Assembly (NCBI RefSeq): GCF_030053415.1
Contig: NZ_JASGBJ010000002.1
Location: 1-64,000, forward strand
Length of the DNA stretch: 64,000 nt
Source of the DNA: Marinobacter sp. CHS3-4
Lineage (GTDB): Bacteria; Pseudomonadota; Gammaproteobacteria; Pseudomonadales; Oleiphilaceae
Direction of reading: 5' to 3'
Part shown: positions 32,949 to 45,242 of the stretch, in pieces
How positions within the stretch are numbered: the first letter of the stretch is position 1
Layout of the letters: each line of letters starts with the position of its first letter
Notes under the pieces: generated by a model
Databases searched by the model: none
Seen by the model: only the letters and a program-made list of their open reading frames with translations
Told to the model about the DNA's origin: nothing
Position numbers and translations under genes: made by a program

Positions 32949-34847
32949 ATGGCTTTTAACACGGGTCTCAGTGGATTAAGGGCATCGCAGGTTGACCTGG
33001 ACGTGACCGGTAACAACATTGCCAATGCCAGCACGGTGGGTTTCAAAGGCAGCAGGGCGGAGTTTGGGGACCTATATGCCAGCGGTTTTCTCAGCGGTGG
33101 CAGCAACACCGTCGGTGATGGCGTTCGGGTGCAGGACGTCAAGCAGTCGTTCGGCCAGGGTAATATCAGCTTTACCGACAACGGCCTGGACCTTGCCATC
33201 AATGGCGACGGTTTCTTCGTCCTGAATAACGGTGGTGAAATCCGTTATTCCCGCGCTGGTCAGTTCGGTGTCGATAAAGACGGCTTTATTACCAACAATC
33301 AGGGCATGCGCGTGCAGGGCTTTATCGCGGACGACGACGGCAACCTGTCGGGCATTCGTGGGGATTTGCAGATCGAATCCGGCAATCTGGCACCACGCCG
33401 CACCACCGAATTGCAGTCGGACCTGAACCTGGACTCGCGCGAGCCGGTGCTGGAACGGCGCGTTGCCGATATGGGAGATTTCTCAGTGGCTCCTCCGGCA
33501 ACCGGATTCCCGCAGGAAACCTTCGAAATCACCTATGACGACGGTTCGGTGGTGACCACTACCATCAATCCCACCAACGTCGGGGACTATTCGGCGGCGG
33601 ACGTGGTGGATGTACTGAACGGCCCGGACGGTCTGTCAGCGTCTGCCACCACGCAGTATGAAGGCATCAGTGAAGCGGATCTCGACGCCGCGATAGCGGC
33701 GGGCAACTTCTCCTTCGACCTGTCAGTGGGAAATGTTAATGTGCCGGTTGATACCGTCAGTGTGACGGACGCTGCGTCTCTGGTGACCGCGATCAACGCG
33801 GCTCAGGCGCCAACGGTGTCTGCGTCCCTGGTCGGTGGCAACCTAAGACTGATCGATAACCGGGGCAACAACCTTACCGCCGGTTTTTCCAGTGACGGTC
33901 CTTCCCAGGCACCGGAAACAACCGTAGGTACCGTGCGGCCCCAGGCTGACCGGGAAATCACCGATATTGCATCGACAGGCGGCGGCACGAACCTGACGGC
34001 GTCCTGGACCTCCCGTTCGATCAATATCACCAATCAGTTCACCCCGGACGATCAACGAACCTACAATCACGCAACCACCACGACCATATTTGACAGCCTG
34101 GGTAACTCCCATGAAATCACTCAGTTCTATGTCAAGCAGCCAGCTCCCGGTGACGGCGTCGGTGTGAGCGAGTGGTCTGTCTATCTGCAGATTGACGGCG
34201 AATTCGTGGGCGGTACCGGAACCAACCCATACCAGGCCCGGTTCGATCAGGACGGCAACCTTCAATCCATTAATGGTGACCCCAACGGGCAGATCCTTGT
34301 GGACGACTGGACGCCGAAGGCCGCCGACGGCACACCTAACGGCGCCGACGGCCCGCCTGCACCGGGAACAAATATCACCACGCCCATCCCGGAACCCCCG
34401 ACCACTTCAGCATTCGTGCTGAATCTGGCGGAAACGACGCAGTACGGCAGTGATTTTGGTGTTACCGACCAACAGCAGAACGGTTTCACCACCGGGCGGC
34501 TGTCCGGTCTGGATGTATCAGACGAAGGGGTGTTGTTTGCCCGGTATACCAATGGCCAGTCCCAATCCTTAGGCCAGGTAGCTCTCGCATCGTTTAGTAA
34601 CACGAACGGGCTGTCTCCCGTGGGTGAAACCACCTGGGTGGAAACCTTTGATTCGGGACAACCGATCATAGGCGCGCCGGACACCGGAACTTTGGGTGCG
34701 ATCAAAGCGAGTTCGGTCGAGGAATCCAACGTGGACCTGTCTGCCGAGCTGGTGAACCTGATCATTGCCCAGCGGAACTATCAGGCCAACGCCAAAACTA
34801 TCGAAACCTCTGATGCGGTCACCCAGACCATCATCAACCTTCGGTAA
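32949..34847 (+). CDS. flgE: Flagellar hook protein FlgE (enlarged)
   Basis: A 632-residue hook subunit. The conserved D0 ends are present: N-terminal FNTGLSGLRASQVDLDVTGN and C-terminal ELVNLIIAQRNYQANAKTIE. The middle is much longer than in E. coli FlgE (about 400 residues): residues about 180-480 hold extra Thr/Asn/Asp-rich surface domains. Such enlargement is known in other marine bacteria. A sigma54-type promoter follows, so transcription restarts at flgF. Confidence 0.95.
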   Translation: MAFNTGLSGLRASQVDLDVTGNNIANASTVGFKGSRAEFGDLYASGFLSGGSNTVGDGVRVQDVKQSFGQGNISFTDNGLDLAINGDGFFVLNNGGEIRYSRAGQFGVDKDGFITNNQGMRVQGFIADDDGNLSGIRGDLQIESGNLAPRRTTELQSDLNLDSREPVLERRVADMGDFSVAPPATGFPQETFEITYDDGSVVTTTINPTNVGDYSAADVVDVLNGPDGLSASATTQYEGISEADLDAAIAAGNFSFDLSVGNVNVPVDTVSVTDAASLVTAINAAQAPTVSASLVGGNLRLIDNRGNNLTAGFSSDGPSQAPETTVGTVRPQADREITDIASTGGGTNLTASWTSRSINITNQFTPDDQRTYNHATTTTIFDSLGNSHEITQFYVKQPAPGDGVGVSEWSVYLQIDGEFVGGTGTNPYQARFDQDGNLQSINGDPNGQILVDDWTPKAADGTPNGADGPPAPGTNITTPIPEPPTTSAFVLNLAETTQYGSDFGVTDQQQNGFTTGRLSGLDVSDEGVLFARYTNGQSQSLGQVALASFSNTNGLSPVGETTWVETFDSGQPIIGAPDTGTLGAIKASSVEESNVDLSAELVNLIIAQRNYQANAKTIETSDAVTQTIINLR

Positions 34848-34877
34848 TCCTTAAAGAAAGTCCGAAAATAGGCAACA

Positions 34878-34893
34878 TGGCATAACTCCTGCA
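34878..34893 (+). promoter_or_regulatory. Sigma54-type promoter before flgF
   Basis: TGGCATAACTCCTGCA has the exact GG-N10-GC spacing and lies 53 nt before flgF, in the largest gap of the flagellar block (98 nt). It marks a second transcription unit, flgFGHIJKL. Confidence 0.7.
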
Positions 34894-34945
34894 GCAATAC
34901 GGAAAACCGACTGAAAACAGTCAAAATTCCGGCAGGAGTTTTCCC

Positions 34946-35698
34946 ATGGACAAAGCCCTATTTATTGGAATGTCTGGCGCAAAGCAGAACATGCTCTCGC
35001 AGCGCGCCCACGCCAACAATCTGGCCAACGTCAGCACGACCGGTTTCAAGCGCGATTTCGCGCAGGCCCGCAGCATGCCGGTTTTTGGTGAGCACCATCC
35101 CACACGAGCCTATGCCATGGCCGAGCGACCCGGGACCGATCTGTCCGCCGGAGCGCTTATGGACACCGGCCGCAAACTCGACGTTGCTGTTGACGGTGAC
35201 GGTTGGCTGGCGGTTCAGAATCAGCAGGGTGAAGAGGTCTTTACCCGTTCAGGAAGCTTGCAGATTGATGTCAACGGCCTGGTACGTCTGTCCAGTGGCG
35301 AAATGGTCATGGGCAACGGTGGCCCGGTGGCGCTTCCACCCTTCGATAACGTTCAGGTTGGTTCTGACGGAACCATTTCCGTTGTCCCTGTCGGTGGCCC
35401 GCCGGATCAGCTGGTGGAGGTCGATCGACTGAAACTGGTGAATCCGCCGCGAGACGCTCTGGAGAAAGGCGTAGACGGGTTTATCCGCCGCAAGGAAGAT
35501 CAGGCTATCGACGGTCCAGAGCCTTTTGACGCGACTCAGCGAGTGGCGTCCGGTTTTCTTGAAAGCTCGAACGTGAACGCCGTGGAAGAAATGATTTCCA
35601 ACCTTCAGCTCTCTCGTCAATACGAAATGCAGGTCAAAGTAATGACCACTGCGAACGAGAATGCTGAGGCATCGGCACGACTGTTGCAAAACCTCTAA
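34946..35698 (+). CDS. flgF: Flagellar basal-body rod protein FlgF
   Basis: A 250-residue proximal rod protein with family ends (MSGAKQNMLSQRAHANNLAN near the start; NAVEEMISNLQLSRQYEMQV near the end). Preceded by GGCAGGAG and the sigma54-type promoter. 84 nt separate it from flgG; a weak GG-N10-GC sequence there (near 35718) is too poor to call a promoter. Confidence 0.95.
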   Translation: MDKALFIGMSGAKQNMLSQRAHANNLANVSTTGFKRDFAQARSMPVFGEHHPTRAYAMAERPGTDLSAGALMDTGRKLDVAVDGDGWLAVQNQQGEEVFTRSGSLQIDVNGLVRLSSGEMVMGNGGPVALPPFDNVQVGSDGTISVVPVGGPPDQLVEVDRLKLVNPPRDALEKGVDGFIRRKEDQAIDGPEPFDATQRVASGFLESSNVNAVEEMISNLQLSRQYEMQVKVMTTANENAEASARLLQNL

Positions 35699-35782
35699 CA
35701 AAGTCCCTGAACATTGGCCTTGGGCGGGCTGAAGCGGCAAATTCTGGCCGCTATAAGAACGCCCCGGCAAGGAGAAAGCACC

Positions 35783-36571
35783 ATGCATCCAGCATTATGG
35801 GTCAGTAAAACCGGGTTGGCCGCGCAGGACACCAACATGTCCACGATCTCGAACAACCTGGCCAACGTGAACACCACCGGCTTCAAGCGTGATCGCGCGG
35901 TGTTTCAGGATCTGTTGTATCAGATCGACCGTCAGCCGGGTGGTCTGAATACTCAGAACTCCGAGCTACCGTCGGGTCTGCAACTGGGCACGGGTGTGCG
36001 GGTTGTGGGAACGGCAAAGCAGTTTTCCCAGGGCAATCTGGAAGTAACAGAGCAACCGCTGGATATGGCGGTTAACGGACGCGGTTTCATGCAGATCCTG
36101 TTGCCTGATGGCCAGATTGCCTACACCCGTGATGGCGAATTCCAGCTGAATTCCAATGGCGACATTGTGAACCCCGATGGCTACACACTGGAGCCGAACA
36201 TCAATGTTCCGGAAAACGCTACCAACATCACGATCGGGAAAGACGGCACGGTAACGGCCGTGACTGATGATCAGCAGGCGCCCCAGAATCTGGGCCAAAT
36301 TACTCTGGTGGATTTCATCAATCCGCAGGGCTTGCAGGCCATCGGTAACAACCTGTTCAAGGCGACAAATGCCAGTGGTGACCCGACAGAAGGTGAGCCT
36401 GGCCTGGCCGGCCTGGGCTCGCTGGAGCAGGGCATGGTGGAGTCTTCCAACGTGGAGGTGGTTGAGGAACTGGTCAACATGATCACCACTCAGCGTGCCT
36501 ACGAGATGAACTCCAAAGTGGTGTCTGCCACGGACCAGATGCTCCAGTTCATCACCAATAACATCGGCTAA
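35783..36571 (+). CDS. flgG: Flagellar distal rod protein FlgG
   Basis: A 262-residue distal rod subunit. Start at 35783 (MHPALWVSKTGLAAQDTN) after AAGGAGAAAG; the longer frame from 35714 lacks a Shine-Dalgarno sequence. The C-terminal ESSNVEVVEELVNMITTQRA is the hallmark FlgG end. Normal length (about 260). Confidence 0.96.
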   Translation: MHPALWVSKTGLAAQDTNMSTISNNLANVNTTGFKRDRAVFQDLLYQIDRQPGGLNTQNSELPSGLQLGTGVRVVGTAKQFSQGNLEVTEQPLDMAVNGRGFMQILLPDGQIAYTRDGEFQLNSNGDIVNPDGYTLEPNINVPENATNITIGKDGTVTAVTDDQQAPQNLGQITLVDFINPQGLQAIGNNLFKATNASGDPTEGEPGLAGLGSLEQGMVESSNVEVVEELVNMITTQRAYEMNSKVVSATDQMLQFITNNIG

Positions 36572-36608
36572 CTCTGATCGTTGATATAGAGAACGCCAGG
36601 AGAGGGTT

Positions 36609-37310
36609 ATGTCACGCTCACATCAGCAAAACAGCAGGTTGTCACGTATCGGTACATCGGCGTTGGTTGCCGGTTTGGTGCTGCTACAGGGCTGCACGGC
36701 GCTGAACCGTGAACGTCCTGTTCCGGATGATCCGGCCTATGCGCCGGTTCGTCCTGACACCATGATGCAGCGTGATCCCAATTCCGGTGCCATTTTTCAG
36801 TCCTCACGCAATTACAGCCTGTATGGGGATACCGTCGCGTTGAACGTGGGTGATGTTCTGACCGTCACGCTTGAGGAATCCACCCAGGCGAGCAAGAACG
36901 CCGAGAGCAGCATTACCAAAGACAATGAAATCTCAATGCCGAGCCCTCAGATTCTGAACAAGAGCTTTGATCTGGCCACCAATGTGGACGCAGAGCGAGA
37001 CTTCGAGGGCTCTGCCGAAGCGGACCAGAGCAACAGCCTGAATGGCAGCATTACAGTCACCGTAACGGAAGTCCTGCCTAACGGAGTGCTGCGGATTCGC
37101 GGGGAAAAATGGTTGTCCTTGACCAATGGCGACGAGTACATACGCCTGACCGGTCTGGTACGCCCCCAGGATATCTCCCCGGACAACGTGGTGGCCTCGA
37201 ACCGAATCGCCGATGCCCGTATTGCTTATGGCGGCACCGGGGATTTCGATCAGGCTAATCAGATGGGCTGGCTGGCCCGATTCTTCAACAGTGAGTGGTT
37301 CCCGCTATGA
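36609..37310 (+). CDS. flgH: Flagellar L-ring lipoprotein FlgH
   Basis: A 233-residue outer-membrane lipoprotein that forms the L-ring. Signal peptide with lipobox LLQGC (Cys about residue 29). The mature part has [21 protein letters not shown] and the C-terminal [23 protein letters not shown] end, both conserved. Its stop overlaps the flgI start (ATGA). Confidence 0.95.
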   Translation: MSRSHQQNSRLSRIGTSALVAGLVLLQGCTALNRERPVPDDPAYAPVRPDTMMQRDPNSGAIFQSSRNYSLYGDTVALNVGDVLTVTLEESTQASKNAESSITKDNEISMPSPQILNKSFDLATNVDAERDFEGSAEADQSNSLNGSITVTVTEVLPNGVLRIRGEKWLSLTNGDEYIRLTGLVRPQDISPDNVVASNRIADARIAYGGTGDFDQANQMGWLARFFNSEWFPL

Positions 37311-38404
37311 AAACGCTTCGGCTAGTGATTGCGTTGCTGGTGTTGTCGGTTGTCGCCGCTCCTGTGCTGGCGGACCGCTTGAAGGACCTTGCTCGAATCA
37401 AGGGCGTACGTAACAACCAATTGGTGGGTTACGGCCTGGTGGTTGGCCTGGACGGTACCGGCGATTCCGCACCGTTCACCAATCAGACGTTCCGCAACAT
37501 GATGAACCAGTTCGGCATTACCCTGCCGCCCGGCGTGAACCCCGGATTGGCCAATGTGGCCGCGGTGACGGTGACGGCCAATCTGCCGCCGTTCGCCAAA
37601 CCGGGCCAGGAAATGGACATCACGGTGTCTTCCATCGGCAATGCGGATAGCTTGCGCGGTGGCACCCTGCTGATGACTCCGTTAAAAGGCGCGGACGATC
37701 AGGTGTATGCCATGGCCCAGGGGAACCTGGTGGTTGGCGGATTTGGTGCCGGGGGCTCGGATGGTTCGCGTATTACCGTTAATGTTCCCAGCGTCGGCCG
37801 TATACCCAACGGTGCAACCATCGAGCGTCAGGTGAACTCGCCTTTCTCTGAAGGGGACACCATTACGTTCAACCTGCTGCGCCCGGACTTCACCACGGCT
37901 CGCCGGGTAGTCGAAGCAATCAACAGCGCTCTCGGGCCAGACATGGCTTACGCCCATGACGCCACCTCGGTGTCTGTACGTGCGCCCCGGGATCCGTCTC
38001 AGCGAGTCAGCTTCCTGTCGATTCTGGAAAACATGACGGTGGATCCCGCCGAGGAGGCGGCCAAAGTGGTGATCAACAGCCGCACTGGCACCATCGTGGT
38101 GGGCAAAAATGTTCAGGTGAGTGCCGCGGCGGTCACCCACGGCAATTTGACGGTCACGATTCAGGAAAACCCGGACGTGGAACAGCCGAATCCCTTTACC
38201 GATGCGGAAGCAGCCGTTGAGCCCAACACCCAGATTGCCATCACCGAAGATCCTGCTCGCATGTTCCAGTTTGGTCCTGCGGTGACGCTGAACCAGATTG
38301 TCCAGGCAGTGAATCAGGTGGGCGCTGCCCCCGGTGATGTCATGGCGGTTCTCGAAGCATTGAAACAGGCCGGCGCGCTGCGCGCCGAGCTGATTGTTAT
38401 CTAG
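37307..38404 (+). CDS. flgI: Flagellar P-ring protein FlgI
   Basis: A 365-residue periplasmic P-ring subunit. Signal peptide at residues 1-21 ([18 protein letters not shown]) followed by the conserved [20 protein letters not shown]. Start at 37307, overlapping the flgH stop by 4 nt; ATG 37295 upstream is less likely because it would delay the signal peptide. flgJ begins 8 nt later. Confidence 0.95.
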   Translation: MKTLRLVIALLVLSVVAAPVLADRLKDLARIKGVRNNQLVGYGLVVGLDGTGDSAPFTNQTFRNMMNQFGITLPPGVNPGLANVAAVTVTANLPPFAKPGQEMDITVSSIGNADSLRGGTLLMTPLKGADDQVYAMAQGNLVVGGFGAGGSDGSRITVNVPSVGRIPNGATIERQVNSPFSEGDTITFNLLRPDFTTARRVVEAINSALGPDMAYAHDATSVSVRAPRDPSQRVSFLSILENMTVDPAEEAAKVVINSRTGTIVVGKNVQVSAAAVTHGNLTVTIQENPDVEQPNPFTDAEAAVEPNTQIAITEDPARMFQFGPAVTLNQIVQAVNQVGAAPGDVMAVLEALKQAGALRAELIVI

Positions 38405-38412
38405 GTGTCGCG

Positions 38413-39408
38413 ATGCAGGATGTGAGTCTTCAGCAAGCACAGGTTTACACCGAATTTGAGGGCCTGAACGCCCTCAAGGCGCGCGCTCGCACCGATGAAA
38501 AAGGCGCTTTGCGGGAAGTGGCGAAGCAGTTTGAAGGCCTGTTTCTGCAGGAAATGGTCAAGTCCATGCGCAAGGCGGGTGATGTGTTCGCCGAGGGCAA
38601 CATGCTCAACAGCAAGCAGTCTGAATTCTATCGGGAGATGTTTGATAAGCAGCTGTCGCTGACTCTGTCCCAGAAACAGGGAACAGGCCTGGCTGAAGCG
38701 CTGGTACGGCAGCTTAGCCGTCAGATTCCCGGCATGGATCCGGAAGGCGAGCCACTGGCCGCTCATAAGTCGGGATTGTCGGATTACGACCGCAGTTTGC
38801 CGGTCATTTCCAGGCGCCTGCCTGAGCAGGTTAAGCAGGTAGACGAAGTGATGAAATCGTCGAAGCCGGTAGAGCAGCCGAAGCCCCTTGAAAGCCTTCC
38901 GTCGCAGTTCCAGAGCCCGCAGGAATTCATCAGCCACCTTCTGCCGTTGGCGGAGAGGGCCTCCGAATCGAGCGGCATCGATCCAAAAGTGATGATTGCT
39001 CAGGCAGCTCTCGAAACGGGTTGGGGCAAGCACATGATCGAAGGCGAAGGCGGTAAGCCCAGCTTCAACCTGTTTGGTATCAAGGCTGATTATCGCTGGT
39101 CCGGCCATTCTGTGGACATCGCAACGACGGAATTCCGGGAAGGCGTGCCCATGAATGAGCGGGCAGCTTTCCGTGCCTACCCGGATTACGAGGCCAGCTT
39201 CCGCGACTACGCGGAATTCCTCGAATCCAACCCGCGGTACCGTGATGTGCTGGCGGCCGCAGATGAGCCGGACGTTTTCGCTGACCGATTGCAACAAGCC
39301 GGGTATGCCACCGATCCGAACTATGGCGAGAAAATCCGCCGCATCCTGAACAACGACGTTCTTGATATTGGCTCAATGACAACCTTGTCTGGCGGGGCTG
39401 AGGAGTAA
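38413..39408 (+). CDS. flgJ: Flagellar rod cap and peptidoglycan hydrolase FlgJ
   Basis: A 331-residue bifunctional protein. Residues about 30-100 are the rod-capping domain (EVAKQFEGLFLQEMVKSMRK). Residues about 175-320 are a glucosaminidase-type hydrolase (AQAALETGWGKHMIEGEGGK, with the catalytic Glu after AALE; FNLFGIKAD). It opens a hole in peptidoglycan for the rod. Between flgI (8 nt) and flgK (3 nt). Confidence 0.95.
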   Translation: MQDVSLQQAQVYTEFEGLNALKARARTDEKGALREVAKQFEGLFLQEMVKSMRKAGDVFAEGNMLNSKQSEFYREMFDKQLSLTLSQKQGTGLAEALVRQLSRQIPGMDPEGEPLAAHKSGLSDYDRSLPVISRRLPEQVKQVDEVMKSSKPVEQPKPLESLPSQFQSPQEFISHLLPLAERASESSGIDPKVMIAQAALETGWGKHMIEGEGGKPSFNLFGIKADYRWSGHSVDIATTEFREGVPMNERAAFRAYPDYEASFRDYAEFLESNPRYRDVLAAADEPDVFADRLQQAGYATDPNYGEKIRRILNNDVLDIGSMTTLSGGAEE

Positions 39409-39411
39409 GAT

Positions 39412-41460
39412 ATGGCAGGCTTAATCAATATTGGTCTGACCGGTATCCTTGGTCACCAATCGGCGTTGAATACCACGGGCAATAACATCACCAATGCCAA
39501 CACGCCCGGCTACAGTCGCCAGGAAGTCCAGTTTGAAACCCAGCCGGGTCGTAACACCGGTGCCGGGTACATTGGATCTGGCGTTCAGGTGACGGATATC
39601 CGTCGTCTGGCCAATGAGTTCCTGACCCAGCAGGTGAGGGAAGATAGCTCATTGGTGGGCGAGCAGGATGCGTTGAATTCGGAACTGTCGAGGTTGGACA
39701 ACCTCCTCGGTGGCAACGCCACAGGGTTGAGTAATGCCCTGAATAATTTCTTCTCAAGCCTTCAGAATGCGGCTGAAGATCCAACATCGCTGCCGCAGCG
39801 GCAACTGGTACTCAGCGAAGCCCAGCAAATCGTGAATCGGTTTCAGGGCCTCAACACCGAGTTTATCCAGCAGCGAGAGTCCATCAAGACTCAGATGCGG
39901 CAGGGTGTTGAGGATGCCAATGCGTTAATACAGAGCATTGCAGAACTGAATAAGGCAATTGCGGAGTCTCCGGGGTTGGCACAGGGCCGTGAGCCAAATG
40001 CCTTGCTGGATCAGAGGGATGAGAAACTGCGCCAGCTGTCTGAACTGGTCAGCATTCGTGTGGTACAGACCGAGGGCAGTCAGGTCAATGTCTCCCTTCA
40101 GAATGGCCAGTCTCTGGTGCTTGAATCGACGGCGGCAACGCTGGGCGTTCGTGACAATTCAGAAGATCCCAACTACCTGGAATTTACGCTGACCAGCGGT
40201 GGCCGGACACTTAATGTGGATGAGCAGATCGTGGGCGGCAAGCTCGGGGGTCTTCGTCGTTTTACGGAGCAGGGTCTTCGGCCGGCTGAGGCTGAACTGG
40301 GTCGTATTGCCCTGGCACTTGCGGATACCGTCAACCACCAACACGAAATCGGTATGGACCTGGAGGGTGATCTGGGTGGTGTGTTCTTCACAGACATCAA
40401 TAGCCAGGCGGCTCAGAGCGGTCGGGTAATACCGAACGCCAACAACGCGGCGCCTCGAAATGCCCAGCTGGCCGTAGAAATCATCGATAGCTCCGAATTG
40501 CTGGGTGGGAGCTGGTCCCTCAGATTCGGTGGCGACGGGCGCGACTTCGAGCTGGTTGACCGTTCAACGGGCGAAATCGTGAACCAGGGACGCCTGCCGG
40601 ACCCGGTTCAGTCAGAAATCTCCATGCCCGGATTCAATATTCGCGTCGAGGGCGGCACCTTCAATGCCGGCGATAGCTTCCTGATAGAACCGACCCGCCA
40701 GGCTGCTGCAAGTCTGGAGCTTGCGTTGAATCGGGAGGAAGACATTGCCTTTGCCAGCCCCGTCAGGGCGGAAGCCAATAGCGCCAACGGCGGAGACGGT
40801 GTGATCAGCCAGGGCACGATGCTGAACGTGAGAGACCCGTTCACCAATGCACTGTTACCGAATTTCAGGCAACAAGGCCAATTGTCTCCTCCGCTGGATA
40901 TCCAGTTCCGGGATGATGGCGGGCAGCTGGTATTTGATGTGGTGAATGCCAGCAACGGCACGGTACTTCAGGCCGGTGATGCGGCGGCAGTTCCGCCGGT
41001 TAATGTGTTCCAACCCGGCGTGTCCAACAAGCTGTTTACAGAAGACCCCCGTTCGGCCAATTACTACGGATTCCAGTTTGAAGTGTCCGGAGCGCCCAGG
41101 CCGGGTGATTCGTTCAGTATCGGATACAACACCAATGGCATTTCAGATAACCGGAATGCGGAATTGATGGCAGCGCTTGGCACCAAGAACACTCTGGACG
41201 GTAGCAGTCAGAGCTTTTCGGAAGCTTATGCCAGTCTGGTGGGAGAAATTGGAGTGAAAACCCGTCAGAGCCAGCTCGATAAGGATTCGGGGCAGACGCT
41301 GCTCGAGCAGTCCACGAACCAGCGGGAGTCGGTGTCTGGCGTCAACCTTGATGAGGAAGCGGGGCGGTTGATTCAGTACCAGGCGGCTTACAACGCGTCC
41401 GCCCAAGTGATGAGTGTGGCGCAGGATCTGTTCAATACGTTGCTACAGACGTTCCGGTAA
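39412..41460 (+). CDS. flgK: Hook-filament junction protein FlgK (HAP1)
   Basis: A 682-residue junction protein with conserved N-terminus (LTGILGHQSALNTTGNNITN, ANTPGYSRQEVQF) and C-terminus (SGVNLDEEAGRLIQYQAAYN). Longer than E. coli FlgK (about 547), mainly by an enlarged middle region (about 330-560), in line with the enlarged hook. 30 nt before flgL. Confidence 0.95.
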   Translation: MAGLINIGLTGILGHQSALNTTGNNITNANTPGYSRQEVQFETQPGRNTGAGYIGSGVQVTDIRRLANEFLTQQVREDSSLVGEQDALNSELSRLDNLLGGNATGLSNALNNFFSSLQNAAEDPTSLPQRQLVLSEAQQIVNRFQGLNTEFIQQRESIKTQMRQGVEDANALIQSIAELNKAIAESPGLAQGREPNALLDQRDEKLRQLSELVSIRVVQTEGSQVNVSLQNGQSLVLESTAATLGVRDNSEDPNYLEFTLTSGGRTLNVDEQIVGGKLGGLRRFTEQGLRPAEAELGRIALALADTVNHQHEIGMDLEGDLGGVFFTDINSQAAQSGRVIPNANNAAPRNAQLAVEIIDSSELLGGSWSLRFGGDGRDFELVDRSTGEIVNQGRLPDPVQSEISMPGFNIRVEGGTFNAGDSFLIEPTRQAAASLELALNREEDIAFASPVRAEANSANGGDGVISQGTMLNVRDPFTNALLPNFRQQGQLSPPLDIQFRDDGGQLVFDVVNASNGTVLQAGDAAAVPPVNVFQPGVSNKLFTEDPRSANYYGFQFEVSGAPRPGDSFSIGYNTNGISDNRNAELMAALGTKNTLDGSSQSFSEAYASLVGEIGVKTRQSQLDKDSGQTLLEQSTNQRESVSGVNLDEEAGRLIQYQAAYNASAQVMSVAQDLFNTLLQTFR

Positions 41461-41490
41461 CGCGCCGGGTATCAGGAGAGGTGATCTGAC

Positions 41491-42702
41491 ATGATCAGAA
41501 TATCATCGCAGCAGATTTTTCAGGGCGGTATTAACCGCCTTCAGGATCTTAACAGCAATCTGAACAAGACCCAGGAGCAGATCTCCACGGGCCAACGGGT
41601 CAATCGTCCATCGGACGACCCGGTTGCTGCGGCTCGTATTCTGAAGCTGGATCAAGAGCTGCAGCGTATCGAGACCTATCAGCGCAACACGGACCTGGCG
41701 GAGAACAGGCTGGAGCAGGAAGAGAACGCCCTGGATCGTTCTATCGACGTTATTCAGAGAGTTCGCGAACTGACGGTTCAGGCTGGCAATGGTTCACTGT
41801 CTGCCAACGACCGAAGGTCGATCTCGGCCGAAATCAAGGAAAGGTTGGGCCAGCTGGCGGACATTGCCAATACCCGAGACGCATCGGGTGAATACATCTT
41901 CAGTGGTTTCCAGGGCGCGCAGCCGGCGTTTGTTCAGGATGCGAACGGCAGTTGGGTGTATCAGGGCGATGAAGGCCAGCGGTCGCTGGAAATCGATGAT
42001 GGCGTCAGTGTGCCGATCAGTGACCACGGCAAAGGCATCTATTCCGACGTTCGCGCTTCAACCTTCGGAGAAAGTGATCCCGGCAATGCGCCGGGTGCGC
42101 GTATCAATAGTGTTGAGGTAATCGACGAGTCGGCCTTTTCGGCGGTTTCTCCGGATGATATCGAGATTACCGTGGACACGGGGGCAGGCACACTGACCGC
42201 GACCAATAGCCGTACTGGAGCGGTTCTGACCGCACCGCCCATCGCATACACCAGCGGCGAGCCTTTTGAGATTGCGGGTGTCAGGGCAACCATTACCGAT
42301 GCTGGCAACGGTGATCAGTTTTCGATACGGGCCGGAGAGAAACAATCGGTCTTCAGCACTATCGAAAACCTGATCGACGGTCTGGATAACATCGACAAGG
42401 GCAACCCGGCAGGGATGGCCCAATACAACGACCTGATCGCCAATAGCCTGAATAACCTGGACAACGCCCAGGAAAGTATTGTGCTGACCCAGACTGAACT
42501 GGGTGGGCGCCTGAACGCAGTGGAGTCTACAAAGCAGTTTCTCGAGGATTCTTCAGTTTACAGCGAAGAAATCCGCTCCGAATTGCGAGACGTGGATTAT
42601 TCTGAAGCGATCAGTAACCTGAGTTTCCAGAGTTTCGTGCTGCAGGCGGCCCAGCAATCGTTTGCGCAGGTATCGCGGCTTTCCCTGTTTGACCGGTTAT
42701 AA
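41491..42702 (+). CDS. flgL: Hook-filament junction protein FlgL (HAP3)
   Basis: A 403-residue junction protein with flagellin-like ends: RISSQQIFQGGINRLQDLNS and TGQRVNRPSDDPVAAARIL at the start, DVDYSEAISNLSFQSFVLQA at the end. About 85 residues longer than E. coli FlgL. Last flagellar gene here; no flagellin gene follows, so filament genes lie elsewhere. Confidence 0.95.
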   Translation: MIRISSQQIFQGGINRLQDLNSNLNKTQEQISTGQRVNRPSDDPVAAARILKLDQELQRIETYQRNTDLAENRLEQEENALDRSIDVIQRVRELTVQAGNGSLSANDRRSISAEIKERLGQLADIANTRDASGEYIFSGFQGAQPAFVQDANGSWVYQGDEGQRSLEIDDGVSVPISDHGKGIYSDVRASTFGESDPGNAPGARINSVEVIDESAFSAVSPDDIEITVDTGAGTLTATNSRTGAVLTAPPIAYTSGEPFEIAGVRATITDAGNGDQFSIRAGEKQSVFSTIENLIDGLDNIDKGNPAGMAQYNDLIANSLNNLDNAQESIVLTQTELGGRLNAVESTKQFLEDSSVYSEEIRSELRDVDYSEAISNLSFQSFVLQAAQQSFAQVSRLSLFDRL

Positions 42703-42736
42703 CGATTATTTGAGGGTATGTTGGTGGATGATCCCG

Positions 42737-42764
42737 TTGCTTTCGTACGCGACGTCAGTATAAT
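42737..42764 (+). promoter_or_regulatory. Promoter of tRNA-Leu
   Basis: TTGCTT (42737-42742) and a perfect TATAAT (42759-42764) with a 16-bp spacer, about 70 nt before the tRNA. It may also read into queA, 44 nt after the tRNA. Confidence 0.65.
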
Positions 42765-42833
42765 CGCCACCACTTCTTGAACGGTGACTCGCTCATCGTT
42801 GAAGGCTCTTCAAAAGCTGAAGACGTTCCAAGT

Positions 42834-42920
42834 GGCGGTGTGGTGAAATTGGTAGACACGACGGATTCAAAATCCGTTGCCTTCACGGGCGTGGCGGTTC
42901 GAGTCCGCCCACCGCTACCA
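42834..42920 (+). tRNA. tRNA-Leu (anticodon CAA)
   Basis: An 87-nt class II tRNA. Acceptor GGCGGTG pairs with CACCGCT (first pair G-U, as in some other leucine tRNAs). D-arm GTGAAATTGGTAGACAC; anticodon stem ACGGA/TCCGT with loop TTCAAAA (CAA, reads UUG); long variable arm; T-arm GGCGG-TTCGAGT-CCGCC; encoded CCA end. All expected class II features are present. Confidence 0.95.
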
Positions 42921-42963
42921 TTTAAGGCGAGCGTCTTTCCGACGGCGTACCAGAAACCTGCCA

Positions 42964-45173
<2,210 letters not shown>

Positions 45174-45242
45174 CGAGTGTCGCCCGCTGGTGATCGTGCT
45201 AGCCGAACTTCTAACCGAATGACGACAGACGGAGTTTTGTAC

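Noticed and set aside
35718..35735. GG-N10-GC element before flgG
   Set aside because: The flanking bases do not match a sigma54 promoter.
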